A stretch of DNA of 64,000 nucleotides from Planctomycetales bacterium (GCA_027452145.1 DAIDHB010000333.1:17449-81448); one strand, 5' to 3'. Numbered from the stretch's first letter, positions 44,705-55,400 are shown. The notes: generated by a model from the letters alone, not told the origin. A program made the numbers and translations.

Positions 44705-47700
44705 TCAATCCTCCCGCTCCACGATCTCCAGGTCCGAAAACGCCCGGCGGATGATCGTCCAGAACTCGGACTCGGGCCGGGCGAGGGCCTCGGCGACGAT
44801 CTGGCGGCAGACGTCGCGCGACGTGCGCCCGCCGCCACCGTTCTCCTTCGGGTCCGGGATGACCTCGACCAGCCGGGCGGCCGCCTCGGGATCCGCCAGC
44901 GCCAGGCAGGGCAAAACGGCGTAGGCGTCGAAGAACCGCTCGTCTTCCTTCGGCAGCGGCGTTTTGAGGCGGTCGATGATCGGCCCGGCGATGGAGCGCG
45001 CCAGCTCGTGGTCGTAGCGCGCCAGGATCGCGGCGAGCGCGGCGTCGGTGCGCATCGCGTCGACCTGGCTGGTGTCGGGGAACGTCGAGGTCAGGTCAAT
45101 CACCCTGCGGGGAGACCAGCGGAGCGAGATCACGCGATCCACGGCCTCGGCCAGCCGGTCCGGGTCGTCGCGCTCGATGCCGGGCAACAGCGCGGCGGCC
45201 ATGACCGCCGCCGACCGGCTGCCCCAGACGCCGCCCGGCCCCGACTCGAGCGCCTCGCCGAACACCCGGAACGCCTCGGCACGCAGAGCCCTGGCCGCGG
45301 CGCGATCCTTCCCCGCGATCTCCTCGGCCATCCGGCCCAGTGCGTACGCACGCAACACGACGATCCTGATCCGCCCCGCGATCCGACGGGCCCGCTCGAG
45401 GTCGACCTTCGCCATCCGTCGACAGGTCTTCACGCTGTAGGTCTCGGAGTTGTTCCACGTCATCGCCCCGATCAGCCGCTCGGCCTCGGCGGGGTGGATA
45501 TCCGCGATCGCCTGCGCGATCAGGCCGCGAAAGTCGTTGATGGTTCGCTCATCGCCCTTTGATGGGATCAGCGCCAGGGCCTCATTCAGCTCCAGCCGCG
45601 CTAGCGGGCCGAGCAGGCCGCGGGTGTATAACCGACTCGGCTCGCCGCCATCGGCCTTGCGGGCGATGGGCAGGGTATCATTCAGGATCTTGCGGGCGTC
45701 CTCGGCGTCGCTCAGCGCCAGCAGCCGCCGCGTCGACGCGCCCAGGTGATAGAACTTCCCGCTCTGTGCGGCGGCCTCGAGCTCCTGGCCCGCGAGCTGC
45801 TTCAGGATCGCGAGCTTGCGCGCCCGGTGGCGGGCCGGCAGAGCGTCGGCCAGCGCGATTGTCAGGTCCTGGCGCCAGAAGGTGTTCGTGATCGTCGGCA
45901 GGATGGCCTCGGCCTCGTCGGGTCGGGTGCCGATGAAGTGCCGGGCGACCGCGATGCGCACGGGGTTGCAGTCCCAGGGCACCTCGCCCGACTGGCATTT
46001 GCGCCAGGCTCCGTCGGGATCGATCAGCGCGGCCACGCTGATTGCCCGCGAGCGGGCCTCATTGTCGGTGCCGGGCCGGATGATCCGCTCGGCATACGGC
46101 TTCAGCACCGACGCCGCCAGCCGGACGGCCCGCTCGTGCGAGATGGGCGGGCCCAGCGACGCCACGCCGCGCTCGGGCGGCTGGTCCTCGCGGCGGATCA
46201 CCAGCTCGACCGTGGATTTCCCCGGATCCGGCCGATCGCGGTGGAAGCGAAATCCGGGCGCATCGACGAACAGCCAGGCCGGGCCGCGCGAGAACCCGTC
46301 GAGCTGGAACCGGCCCGTGGAACCCGTGACCGCACTCGATAGCGGCGCCGGGTTGCCCCAGCCGAGCACCCGGGCCGCGGCTACCGGGCGCCCCTCGGTA
46401 TCCACGACGCGCCCGGCGATCGTCCGCAGCCGCGCCACCGAGATCGGCGGCAGCGTGATCGAGTCCGTGCCTTCCGAGACCACCTCGGGCGACGCGGCGA
46501 TCGCATACTTGCCGGGGCTGACGATCGCTCGGTAGCGGTTCCCCTTCGTGATCCGGCCGGGGTGATGGTACATCCCCTTCTCGTCGGTCACCACCCGTGG
46601 CAATGTCATGGTGTTCTGGCTCTGGACGATCAGCGTCACCTCGGCGCCGGCGACGGGCTGGCCGTCGGCGTCGACCACGGTCCCGATCACCTGCGGCACC
46701 TCGGGTTTTCCGCTGTTCGCCATTCGGCCGACGAGGTCGACGCGGAGCACCAGTGGCTCGCGCGTGACGATCTGCGCATCGACCGGGTTCTCGTGCTGGC
46801 TCGGCCAGACCTGGTAGCTCATCTCGAGCCCGGCCGGGACGTCGGACAGCGAAAAAGCCCCGTTCTTGTCGGTCTGGCCGAATCCGTACCGGCGATCGCC
46901 CGAGACTCCGTTGAGCGAGACATCCGCGACCGGCCGATCCTGGGCATCTACCACCCGGCCCGTGATCGTGTGGCCCTTGACGACCTCGATCGCCGGCAGG
47001 TCGAAGGTTTGCGCACCCTCGGGCACACGATGCTTCTCGGCCCAGGGCGCGCCGAGCTGCACCAGGCCGTCGGGCATGGAAATGACCTGAGTCGTGACAT
47101 CGCCGGGCAATACATGCGCCGTGAACCGGCCCTGTGCGTCGGTCTCGACCTGGTCGCTCTGCCGCGGCGAGCCAAATCCGACCGAGATCGAGGCTCCTTT
47201 CACCGGCTGGCCGGTCCCCGCGACCCGGATCACGCCCGCGACCTTGACCGCCGGGACCAGCGGGATCTCGACGCGGGTCGTCTGGCCGGCCGGGATATCC
47301 AGGTTTTCCGGCAGCCGAGGCCGCACCGGCAGGGCATTATCGACGCCCACCATGATCGACAGCCGCCCGCCCGCGATCGCCGGGACCACGAATGTGCCGT
47401 CCGGGCCGCTGGTGACCTGGGCGTTGCCGGCGGTCCGGTTGAACCCAATGTCGTACGGATCGCTGGGGTCGGACGTGCTCAGGTACACCTTCAGACCCTT
47501 CGCCCACTCGGGGCGTTCAGCGACGACCTTGCCCTCGATCCGCCCGGCGGGTCGGAGGCGGATCTCGCGCTCGGCCGGCTCGCTCGCCATGTCGCGCAGC
47601 CGCAATTGCTGCACGCCAGTCGCCCCGGTCATGACCTGGACCGAGGAGAATCCCTCGCGGGGCAGGGCGGGCAGCGCCGCGCGGCCGCTGGCGTCGGTGC

Positions 47701-49033
47701 TCGCTCGCACGAGCCACAGCAGGGTGGCCGGGACGAACTCATAAGCCCTGGGCGTCTTGAAGTGATACGGCTCGACGGTCGCGCCCAACGCCGGCCGGCC
47801 ATCCGGCCCGATGACCCGAAACGCGGTATCGGTCGCCGGGCCGAGCGTAATGTCGACGGGCTCCGGCGTCTTCTCCGTGAGCGTCTTCCATGCCGTGGCC
47901 GCGGCGAGCCGGTGGTCCCTGGCATACGCCCACAGGATGAAATTCCGCTGCGGCACAGGCTGGTCCTTCCAGCGAGCCGGCAGGCTCAGGGTGTACCGGC
48001 CCTGGGCGTCGGAGGTGGCGTGCGGCGTCATTTCGGGCGTGTCGTCGAACTTGACGGGCAGCCAGACGTCGGCCCCGGCGATCGGCTGGCCCTTGTCGTC
48101 GAGCACCCGCCCGGCGACCGTCGCCACCGACGGCTCGTCCTGCTGCTGGCCGACGGCCGCCCACGCCGCCATCGCAAGCGCCAACCCGACCAGTAGCCCC
48201 AGCGCCATCCCGGCCGTCCGCTTCAACCGGGTCAACAGGAGCGATTTCAGCACGCCCTGCGCCAGGCCGATCGCCGACCCGCCCAGCCCGGCGGCCCGCG
48301 CCGCGGCGAACTGCACCGAGGCGCGGGCGGTGGACTCGGTCAGCGCCGCCGGTACGGTTGTTACGGCGATGGCCGCAGCCTCGACCGACTCGATGCCGAG
48401 CGCGGCGAGCCCCGCGGCCGGCGCCAGGCCACGGCGGACCAGTCGGTCCTTCAGCCGCGCCCGGCCTCGGCGCAGCCGGGTCTCGACGGTGCGCTGGGCA
48501 CAGCCCAGGATGCCCGCGACCTGCTCGTGCGAGCGGCCCTCGAGGTAGCAGAGCACGATCGGCGCGCGGTAGCGCTCGGGCAGCCGCTCGAGCTCCTCGA
48601 GCACCTCGGGCATCGGCTCGGGCCGCGCACGTTCCTCGCGAGCCGGCTCGACCCGCGCCCGCTCGACGAGGTAGTGCTCGAGCATTCGCCGCCGGCCGGC
48701 ATCGGCCCGCGCCCGCGCCGATACCCGGCACGCGACGCCATACAGCCAGCTCCCCAGCGCATCGCCCGACCGGATCGTCCCCGCGCGACGGGCAAGCACC
48801 AGGAACGTCGCCTGGAACGCGTCATCCGCATCATCACGGCCGCCCAGCATCGACCGGCAGACCGAACGCACCATCGGCCCGTGGCGGTCCACCAGCGCCT
48901 CGAACGCCGCCTCGGCCGATTCGCCCGCCAGGAACCGCTCCAGGAGCTGCCGGTCGCTCAGACCCACCAGCGTCCCGGCGCCGAACAGTCGATCGATCTG
49001 CCTGAACCCCGCTTGCCTGGATATCCGCGCCAT
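44705..49033 (-). CDS. Giant ECF sigma factor fused to extracytoplasmic carboxypeptidase-regulatory-like domains
   Basis: A 1442-residue protein. Residues about 25-200 form an ECF sigma factor (RHGPMVRSVCRSMLGGRDDA, DDAFQATFLVLARRAGTIRS, LPERYRAPIVLCYLEGRSHE, GCAQRTVETRLRRGRARLK). The linker (RRGLAP, VPAALTESTARASVQ) precedes a membrane helix (TAGMALGLLVGLALAMAAWA, about 273-292). Outside, about 700 residues contain repeated carboxypeptidase-regulatory-like beta-sandwiches (VAGRVLDDKGQPIAGADVWL, ITGRVVDAQDRPVADVSLNG, IGTVVDADGQPVAGAEVTLI, IAGRVVDTEGRPVAAARVLG). The last about 430 residues are helical repeats (AEAILPTITNTFWRQDLTIA, ARKLAILKQLAGQELEAAAQ). It probably senses an envelope signal and releases or alters the sigma part. 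GGAG lies 10 bases before the ATG. Confidence 0.88.
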   Translation of the reverse strand: MARISRQAGFRQIDRLFGAGTLVGLSDRQLLERFLAGESAEAAFEALVDRHGPMVRSVCRSMLGGRDDADDAFQATFLVLARRAGTIRSGDALGSWLYGVACRVSARARADAGRRRMLEHYLVERARVEPAREERARPEPMPEVLEELERLPERYRAPIVLCYLEGRSHEQVAGILGCAQRTVETRLRRGRARLKDRLVRRGLAPAAGLAALGIESVEAAAIAVTTVPAALTESTARASVQFAAARAAGLGGSAIGLAQGVLKSLLLTRLKRTAGMALGLLVGLALAMAAWAAVGQQQDEPSVATVAGRVLDDKGQPIAGADVWLPVKFDDTPEMTPHATSDAQGRYTLSLPARWKDQPVPQRNFILWAYARDHRLAAATAWKTLTEKTPEPVDITLGPATDTAFRVIGPDGRPALGATVEPYHFKTPRAYEFVPATLLWLVRASTDASGRAALPALPREGFSSVQVMTGATGVQQLRLRDMASEPAEREIRLRPAGRIEGKVVAERPEWAKGLKVYLSTSDPSDPYDIGFNRTAGNAQVTSGPDGTFVVPAIAGGRLSIMVGVDNALPVRPRLPENLDIPAGQTTRVEIPLVPAVKVAGVIRVAGTGQPVKGASISVGFGSPRQSDQVETDAQGRFTAHVLPGDVTTQVISMPDGLVQLGAPWAEKHRVPEGAQTFDLPAIEVVKGHTITGRVVDAQDRPVADVSLNGVSGDRRYGFGQTDKNGAFSLSDVPAGLEMSYQVWPSQHENPVDAQIVTREPLVLRVDLVGRMANSGKPEVPQVIGTVVDADGQPVAGAEVTLIVQSQNTMTLPRVVTDEKGMYHHPGRITKGNRYRAIVSPGKYAIAASPEVVSEGTDSITLPPISVARLRTIAGRVVDTEGRPVAAARVLGWGNPAPLSSAVTGSTGRFQLDGFSRGPAWLFVDAPGFRFHRDRPDPGKSTVELVIRREDQPPERGVASLGPPISHERAVRLAASVLKPYAERIIRPGTDNEARSRAISVAALIDPDGAWRKCQSGEVPWDCNPVRIAVARHFIGTRPDEAEAILPTITNTFWRQDLTIALADALPARHRARKLAILKQLAGQELEAAAQSGKFYHLGASTRRLLALSDAEDARKILNDTLPIARKADGGEPSRLYTRGLLGPLARLELNEALALIPSKGDERTINDFRGLIAQAIADIHPAEAERLIGAMTWNNSETYSVKTCRRMAKVDLERARRIAGRIRIVVLRAYALGRMAEEIAGKDRAAARALRAEAFRVFGEALESGPGGVWGSRSAAVMAAALLPGIERDDPDRLAEAVDRVISLRWSPRRVIDLTSTFPDTSQVDAMRTDAALAAILARYDHELARSIAGPIIDRLKTPLPKEDERFFDAYAVLPCLALADPEAAARLVEVIPDPKENGGGGRTSRDVCRQIVAEALARPESEFWTIIRRAFSDLEIVERED

Positions 49034-49166
49034 GGTCCTGGTGCTCCGCCGGCCTGGAATCGGTCCGCTCGCTCCGCGCCGAATGAATGCGCCGTCGGGT
49101 CATAGTGCCGGCCGGACGGGTTGGCCCCGTCAGTTTTCTTCCGATTCTCCCGAGGATAACCGGGCC

Positions 49167-49263
49167 AACCGGCGACGTCAGGCGCCGGGTCCTTCGCCTG
49201 TCCCCGCGCGGGCTCCGGCTCAGGGGGCATCAGACGATCACCCGGCGACTCACGTCGCCAGTT
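49167..49263. repeat. ACCGGCGACGTCAGGCGCCGGGT inverted repeat
   Basis: Left arm AACCGGCGACGTCAGGCGCC (continuing GGGT) pairs with ACCCGGCGACTCACGTCGCC (continuing AGTT) about 50 bases later. A single arm of the same family lies at 37295. Confidence 0.75.
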
Positions 49264-49445
49264 CGCCCGATTCCCTCCCGACAACCGGCCGCTCCGCCCC
49301 TGCGCCGTCGACGCGGTGAAGCGCCCGTCGCCGATCGTTCAAAAACAGACAGATCACTGGATGTATTTCCGCTTCGCCCGTCGCATCGTCACGAGTGCCC
49401 AAATATCCATAACACCATTCATAGTAATAGATTACGCAAAAGGTA

Positions 49446-49475
49446 TTGACGGGGTCCCGTAGAATTAGTAATAAT
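49446..49475 (+). promoter_or_regulatory. Candidate sigma-70-type promoter in AT-rich island
   Basis: TTGACG at 49446-49451 and AATAAT at 49470-49475 are 18 bases apart, five of six matches each to the -35 and -10 consensus. The surrounding 90 bases are unusually AT-rich for this genome. The first good start downstream is at 50213, which would mean a leader of about 730 bases. Confidence 0.4.
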
Positions 49476-49739
49476 GTTTCAGAGCCCAACGGGGCCAGCC
49501 GGCCGACCTTCGCACCGGGTCGAGAACCGCGAATGGTGCGACGAACCCCCTCCAGATGTCCACGATCGACAACCGGGATCGCAAGGCCGACCGAGCCCCC
49601 GCGCCGGCCGGTGGCTCCATCGTGATCGAGTGGGCCCGACCGAATCCATGGTATCGCCGAGCGCCGGGTCGCGAGGTCACCCTCGAGAAGGCTGAGACGA
49701 TCCGCCGGGCGTCGGATCCGTCCCAGCGGACGCTCGAGG

Positions 49740-49935
49740 CCCCGAAAACCTGCCACCAGGTGCCACCTGCTGCCACTAGGCCCCAAAAACCTGCCACCAG
49801 GTGCCACCTGGTGCCAAAATCCGGCCGCCAGGTCCCCCAAAACGGCCACTCGGGGCCGGATGACTGCCACTCCGGGGCCGAAATGCTGCCACCTCGGGGG
49901 GCATTACTGCCACAAACTGCCAGTTCTCTCGGGGG
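49740..49935. repeat. Array of TGCCACC / GGTGCCACCTG units
   Basis: The unit AACCTGCCACCAGGTGCCAC occurs twice (about 49747 and 49790), each time followed by CTG(C/G)TGCCA, and degenerate TGCCAC words recur to 49925 (ACTGCCACTCC, GCTGCCACCTC, ACTGCCACAAA). The units contain the palindrome CACCAGGTGCCACCTGGTG. Confidence 0.75.
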
Positions 49936-50212
49936 CGACGCAGCGCCCGACTCCCCGGACCGGGCTCGCTCCGGGCAAGTCCCGGCCGGTCCCCGAACCG
50001 TCCGCGACGGCATCGGAGACAATCCCCGGCGCCGCCGGCGGGTCGATCCGCCCGCCGCCGGTTCGGTTCGGCTCGTCGCGTGCCGCAATGGGAAACTCCC
50101 TCGCCGTCCGGTTGCGACGAAACCTTTCGCGCCCAGGCATCGTAGCAAGGATGGCCGCCGTTCCGGCCGGATCTCTCCCAGCGTTCCCCCCCTCGCGCCC
50201 AGGAGGACGGCG

Positions 50213-51475
50213 ATGCATTCCTGTGCAATCCTCGCGACGCGGCCGCGCACGGCCGCGACCCTGCCCCTGGCGATCCTGACAGCCCTGGCCCTCACCCCGG
50301 CGGCCGCCCTGGCACACGGCGGAGGCGGATTCCACGGTGGCGGTGTCCCGATGGGCGGCGCCCACATGGGCGGTGTCCCGATGGGCGGCGCCCACATGGG
50401 CGGTTTTGCCGGCATGCCCATGGGCGGGGGGATGGCCTATCACCAGATGGGCATGGGCGTTCATCCCATGGGCATGGGAGCGACCGGGGTTTCCATGCCC
50501 TACGGCGGGGCGGGAATCGGGGTTCCCGGCGCTGTGGGATTCCCCGGTGGCGTGATGACGAACCATGCCGCCGCGATGATGCAACCGGGCGCCGGGATGA
50601 TGCAACCGGGCCCGGCGATGATGCACCCTGGTCTCGGGATGATGCACCCAGCGGCTGGATTGAACGTCTCGGGACACGGCATGGGGTCGAGCTTGCCGGC
50701 CTACCGGGGCACGGGATCGCTTCCCGTCGGCCGGCTTCCCGGGGCGAACGCATCGGTCGCGGGATGGCCGCGGGCCGCCGGGCTGCACTCGGGGGTCGCG
50801 ACGGCCTCGAACCGCGGCTTCGACGCCGCATCCCGGCAGCGGATCGCTCCGGCTGGCGTGACGGCCTCGGCATCGTCCATATCCCGACGGTGGGCAGGAC
50901 CCGCCGCCGCCGGCGGCTCGGCGGGCTCGACCTTCACCGGCTGGGGGAGCGGGAACGCTCGCGACGGCAACACCAGGGCGACCACCGGTGGCAACGCGGG
51001 CACCAGCACCGGCAACGGCAACGGCAACGGCACCAGCACCAGCACCGGCACGGGCACCGGCAACGGCACACAATCGTCACGCCTGTACGACCAGGATCAC
51101 CGCTACGGATTCCAGGGCTGGGGATCGGGCCGCGGCGATCATGATCGCGATCGCCGCGACGGCGACTTCCGCCGCGGAGGATATGGATACGGCGACGATT
51201 ACTACAATAACGCCATCTACGGTTCCGGTTTCGGCCTCGGCTACGGCTACGGCCCGGTCCTCGGCTACGGCTACGGAACGGGCTTCGGCTTCGGATCGGC
51301 CCTCGCTTTCGGCCTGGGTCCGGGCTTCGGCCTCGGCGCGGGGATTGGCCTCGGCGCAGGGTTTGGAAATGGGTTCGGGTTCGGGTTCGGCGGTCCGAAT
51401 GTCTGGGTCTTCGTCCCGGGTGTCGGCTGGGAATTCCTGCCGCTCCAGATGGCTGTCGCCCTGGGTCTCTGGTGA
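50213..51475 (+). CDS. Exported Gly/Met-rich low-complexity protein
   Basis: A 420-residue protein. AGGAGG lies six bases before the ATG at 50213. A signal peptide (AATLPLAILTALALTPAAAL) is followed by HGGGGFHGGG and two exact 30-base repeats encoding GVPMGGAHMG. Then come a Met-rich tract (MMQPGAGMMQPGPAMMHPG), a segment LPAYRGTGSLPVGRLPG, an Asn/Gly/Thr/Ser tract (GNGNGNGTSTSTGTGTGNG), YGFQGWGSGRGDHD, and a Gly/Tyr/Phe-rich C-terminus (GFGLGAGIGLGAGFGNGFGF). It has no enzymatic motif and is likely a surface or matrix component. Its downstream neighbour shares motifs with it. Confidence 0.8.
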   Translation: MHSCAILATRPRTAATLPLAILTALALTPAAALAHGGGGFHGGGVPMGGAHMGGVPMGGAHMGGFAGMPMGGGMAYHQMGMGVHPMGMGATGVSMPYGGAGIGVPGAVGFPGGVMTNHAAAMMQPGAGMMQPGPAMMHPGLGMMHPAAGLNVSGHGMGSSLPAYRGTGSLPVGRLPGANASVAGWPRAAGLHSGVATASNRGFDAASRQRIAPAGVTASASSISRRWAGPAAAGGSAGSTFTGWGSGNARDGNTRATTGGNAGTSTGNGNGNGTSTSTGTGTGNGTQSSRLYDQDHRYGFQGWGSGRGDHDRDRRDGDFRRGGYGYGDDYYNNAIYGSGFGLGYGYGPVLGYGYGTGFGFGSALAFGLGPGFGLGAGIGLGAGFGNGFGFGFGGPNVWVFVPGVGWEFLPLQMAVALGLW

Positions 51476-51657
51476 GCCGTGCTCGCGGCGCGACCCCGCA
51501 GACGGATCAACCGAGAGGCGGCTTCCCACACTCCGGTCGATCCGATCCTGAGGCGCCGAAGGGGCTGCAACCTTTGCCCCCTCGGCGTAGAATACGGAGG
51601 TGCCCACACCGGCCGGAACTCTCCGAGCGATCCGCCTTCGCAACGAGGAGATCGGCA

Positions 51658-52377
51658 ATGCGGACCTGCATCTTCTTCGTCCCAGCGCGGCGGCTCCAGG
51701 CCGCCGCTCAGTCCCTGGCCGTTTTGACCATCGTGGCCGTGGCTCCCGCCCCGACCCTGGCCCAGGGCAACTTCGGTGGGTTGAGTTCCCAGCCGATCGG
51801 GCTGGACTATCTTCAAGGCGGCCAGCCGTACCCGCAGGGAATCGCCAGGACGCCCGGCGCGCCGGGACTCCCCGCCGGCGCGACGACACGGCGCTCGTCG
51901 CCAATCGCTGGCCAGGGCGCCGGGATGACGGGACCCGTCGGCGGCCTCGGCCCGCGGCTGCCGACCTATCGGGGCACCAGCGTGATGCCCGCCGGCCGGG
52001 TCGCCCGTCCAGGGACCACCGCCGACACCTGGCCCGGATCGTCCCGGAAGAAGCCGGCCTCACAGCCCGCCCACCGCGACGCCTTCAACGATGCTGCATC
52101 AAACCGGGCCGCTGCGATCCGCCCGACGCAACCGCCAGCGCGCCCGCCCGACGCCCGACGCCCGTCGAGCTCGAACTTCCCCGTCGGCTCGACCGTGGTC
52201 GGTTCGACAACCGCCCGACGCCGGGGAATGGCCGGCTCGAGCTTCGACGGCTGGCATCGCGGAAGCCCCACGGCCAGCATGCTGGGCAACGCCCGGGCCG
52301 GCTCTCACTCGACCAGGCGAGGGACCGGCAATCGCAGCTACGGCTTCGCCGGCTGGAGATCCAGCCGCGGCGACTGA
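51658..52377 (+). CDS. Exported low-complexity protein, short paralogue of its upstream neighbour
   Basis: A 239-residue protein with GAGGAG eight bases before the ATG at 51658 and a signal peptide (SLAVLTIVAVAPAPTLAQ). Shared landmarks with the 50213 protein are LPTYRGTSVMPAGR (against LPAYRGTGSLPVGR), AGSSFDGWHRGS (against AGSTFTGWGSGN) and YGFAGWRSSRGD (against YGFQGWGSGRGD). The present protein stops directly after that last RGD and lacks the Gly-rich C-terminus. No Met-rich tract is present either. Function unknown. Confidence 0.75.
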   Translation: MRTCIFFVPARRLQAAAQSLAVLTIVAVAPAPTLAQGNFGGLSSQPIGLDYLQGGQPYPQGIARTPGAPGLPAGATTRRSSPIAGQGAGMTGPVGGLGPRLPTYRGTSVMPAGRVARPGTTADTWPGSSRKKPASQPAHRDAFNDAASNRAAAIRPTQPPARPPDARRPSSSNFPVGSTVVGSTTARRRGMAGSSFDGWHRGSPTASMLGNARAGSHSTRRGTGNRSYGFAGWRSSRGD

Positions 52378-52436
52378 CATCACGATCGCGGCCGGCCGGC
52401 TCGTCCGCGGCCGGGGCCCCGGTGAGAGGGCCACGG

Positions 52437-55400
52437 CTACTGCTGCGGGAGCAGGACGTCCCGGAACTCGAACGGGACGGCGACGACCGACTTCTCCGTG
52501 ATGACGTGGAATTTCGCGACGGGAGCCGCGGAGATCGGGGAGTTGAACGAGAACCCCACCGTCTGCGCGTCACCCATCCCGGCCGAGAAGTGGCCGCCGG
52601 GCTCGAGCCGCCTGCCCCGGTCGTCGAGGAATTCCACGGCGACGATGCGGCTTCCCGGGTCCTTGATCGAGTACGAGAGCTGATTCGTCCCGGCCGGTCC
52701 CGGCCGCTGGAGCAGGATCTCGACTCCCGCGGCCTTCAGGGCCACGTTCGAGAGCGGCCGGCCGGCATCGTCGGCGAAGCTGGCCGTGATCGTGCTCGCC
52801 GGGTCCTTCGATGGGATCACGAGCTCGACGCGGCCGGCCAGCATCCTGATGGATCTCGCGGTGGCGGGCGTGTAGAAATCCAGGACCTGCTCGCCCGCGC
52901 CCCCTCCCAGCGTCGGCCTGCGCAGGGGCCGGAACTTGCCGCCGTCGTCGCGGTCGTCGGCTTGCATACCGGGCACGTAGCCCGCCAAACGTCCGGCCCA
53001 TCGCCGGAGCAAGGCCCCGCCGTCGTCCCTGACATCGCCGATGACCGTCCGGATTCCCTTCGCCCCGGCGAGTCCCGGTCCGCTCAGGGTCAGGAAGACG
53101 CGAGGACCGCCGACGGGCTGGTTGTACGGATCGCTCTCCTTCCAGGTCTCGAGCCGGCCGACCGTGACGTCGATGCCCTGCACCCGAGCCGGTGCCGAGT
53201 TCCGGGCCGCAGGCGCCCCGGCGCGGCTGTAGGTCAACCGGACCGGCCCGCGCTCGGAGGGAATGAACATGGTCGTCGAGTTGCCGGGTGATGGCCGCTT
53301 GTCGACCTCGCGGGGCGCCTCACCGGCGAGGGCGAGGGCAGGCGCGAGCGCGGGTCCGCTCGCGGCGCGGACCCGGACCAGGCGGAACCCGACGTTTTCG
53401 GCCTTGAACGGCGTCAGCCCCTCGTGCGGCGGCCCGCCGAAGCGATAGGCCGCCCGGCACTCGGCGCCGAGGTTCTTCCAGCTTCCGCCCCGAGCCATCG
53501 CGGGCCGCCGGCTCGAGCCGGAGAACAGGTCGGCACACCATTGCCAGACGTTCCCCTGCATGTCGCGCAGGCCCAGCCTGTTCGGCGGGTAGGCGCCCAC
53601 ACGAGTCGGCCGGTGCAGCGACTTTCCCTTCAACTCCCGGCTATGCGGAGACTGCCCCTCCTGTTGAGCGGCACCGAACCGGATCGAGAGCCCCTGGCCT
53701 GGGGGCACCGGCGATCGCCCCGTCTCGACGATCGAGGGCCGTTCGCCGTCGAAGTTGGCCTGCGCCGTCGACATCTCGAACGCCGGCCGATCGAAATAGA
53801 ATTGATACGAACAATCGTCCTCGGAGGTCGCCCCCGCGCGGCAGGCGTACTCCCACTCGGCCTCGGTGGGCAGGCGGTACAGCCATCCCTTGCCGCGCTC
53901 CCGGTCATTCAGCTTCCTGACGAACTCCTGCGCATCGTCCCAGGTCACGGATTCCACCGGGAACAGCTTCAGCTCCTCGTCGGAGATGTCGCCGATGAAG
54001 ACCGACCCGCCGCCGTCGCGCCGGAACCAGCTCGGGTTGTTGCCCATGACCGCGCGCCACTGACCCTGCGTCACGTCATGGACGGCGATCTCGAAGTCCT
54101 CGCGGATCTCCGTCCGGACGCCCGGCGTCCGGCCGTCCCAGCCCATCGGGAAACTTCCCTTCGGCAGCCCCACGAAGGTCATCAGCGGGCTGTCGTCGCG
54201 CTCGAGGATCGCGTCCGGCGGTTCGCAGCCGGTCCAGTCGACGGCCGCCGATCGGCCCGGTCGGATCCGCTCCTTGTGGAAGTCGGACAGGAAGACAAGC
54301 TGGACGCCGGCATCGGGCGGGACGGTCAGCCGGTCGTCGAGATTCACCAGCCCCTGACTCACGGCCGCCCGGTCGGCGCCGGCGGCCGATTGCAGGCGCA
54401 CCGCGCCGCCGACCTCCAGGATCATCGCCTGGGGCGTGGTCCGCCCGATTCCGCGCTTCACCTCGGCGATCGTCGTTTCCAGCTCCGCGCGCAGTTCCGG
54501 CTGGCCGGCGAACCGGATCGGGATGCTCGTCTCGGCGTCGGCCAGGATCTCGCGGGCCGTGCGGTTCCCGCCCCGATTGCCCGTCCCGGGAAGCTGGAGG
54601 ATGCCGATGAGGAAGTCGCGGGCCTTTCGCGCCTTGTCGGCCTCCTGCCGCGCCTCGTTTTCCCGGGCCAGGGCAATGCCCTTCTGGGTGTCCGCGTCCT
54701 GGCGCTTCACCTCGGCGATGCCCCGCTGCTCCTCGGCGTCGAGGTACTTGAGGTAGCTCACCGTCGTGCCCGCCGCGAGCGCCAGCACGACGGCCGCGGC
54801 CGCCGCGGTCACCACCCGGTTGCGCTTCACCCACTTGGCGCCGCGCTCGATCGGCCCGACCGGCCGGGCGAGGATCGGCTCGCCGCCGAGGAATCGTCGC
54901 AGGTCGTCCGCCAGGGCCGCCGCCGTGGCGTATCGGCGCTCGGGCTCCTTCTCCAGGCATTTCAGGCAGATGGTTTCGATGTCTCGATCGAGCGCGGGGT
55001 TCAGCCGGCGCGGGGGGACCGGCTCGTCGTGGAGCATCTGGCGGATCGTCTCGATCGGCGTGGCCGCCTGGAACGGGGGTCGGCCGGTGACGAGCGCGTA
55101 CAGCGTCGCTCCCATCGCATACACGTCGGCGGCCGGCCCCACCGCGTCCCGACGCCCGCTCGCCTGCTCGGGCGGCATGTAGCTGGGCGTGCCCATCACC
55201 TGGCCCGAGCCGGTCAGGCCGCTGTCGCTGGCGAGCTGCTTCGCCAGGCCGAAGTCGGTGACTCGCGGGGTGTTGTCACGGTCGAGCAGGATGTTCGCCG
55301 GCTTCAGGTCGCGGTGGACCACGCCCCGACGATGGGCGTACTCCATGGCCTCGCTCACACGGAGCATCACCAGGGCGGCCTCGCGCCCGGGGAGCGGCCC

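Larger units (their letters stand above)
49034..50212. other. Long non-coding region with repeats and an AT-rich island
   Basis: About 1.2 kb between the divergent sigma-fusion and low-complexity protein genes. It holds the inverted repeat at 49167-49263, an AT-rich island (about 49390-49480) with a promoter-like sequence, and the TGCCAC array at 49740-49935. A plus-strand frame from 49556 is open into the next gene, but its content is arginine/proline-rich and it has no ribosome binding site; I do not accept it. Confidence 0.5.

Noticed and set aside
49740..49935. CRISPR array
   Set aside because: Repeats are degenerate and directly adjoining, with no spacers of constant length and no cas genes nearby.
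49556..50212. In-frame extension of the low-complexity secreted protein
   Set aside because: It includes the TGCCAC repeat array, has no ribosome binding site, and would bury the signal peptide; AGGAGG precedes the ATG at 50213.
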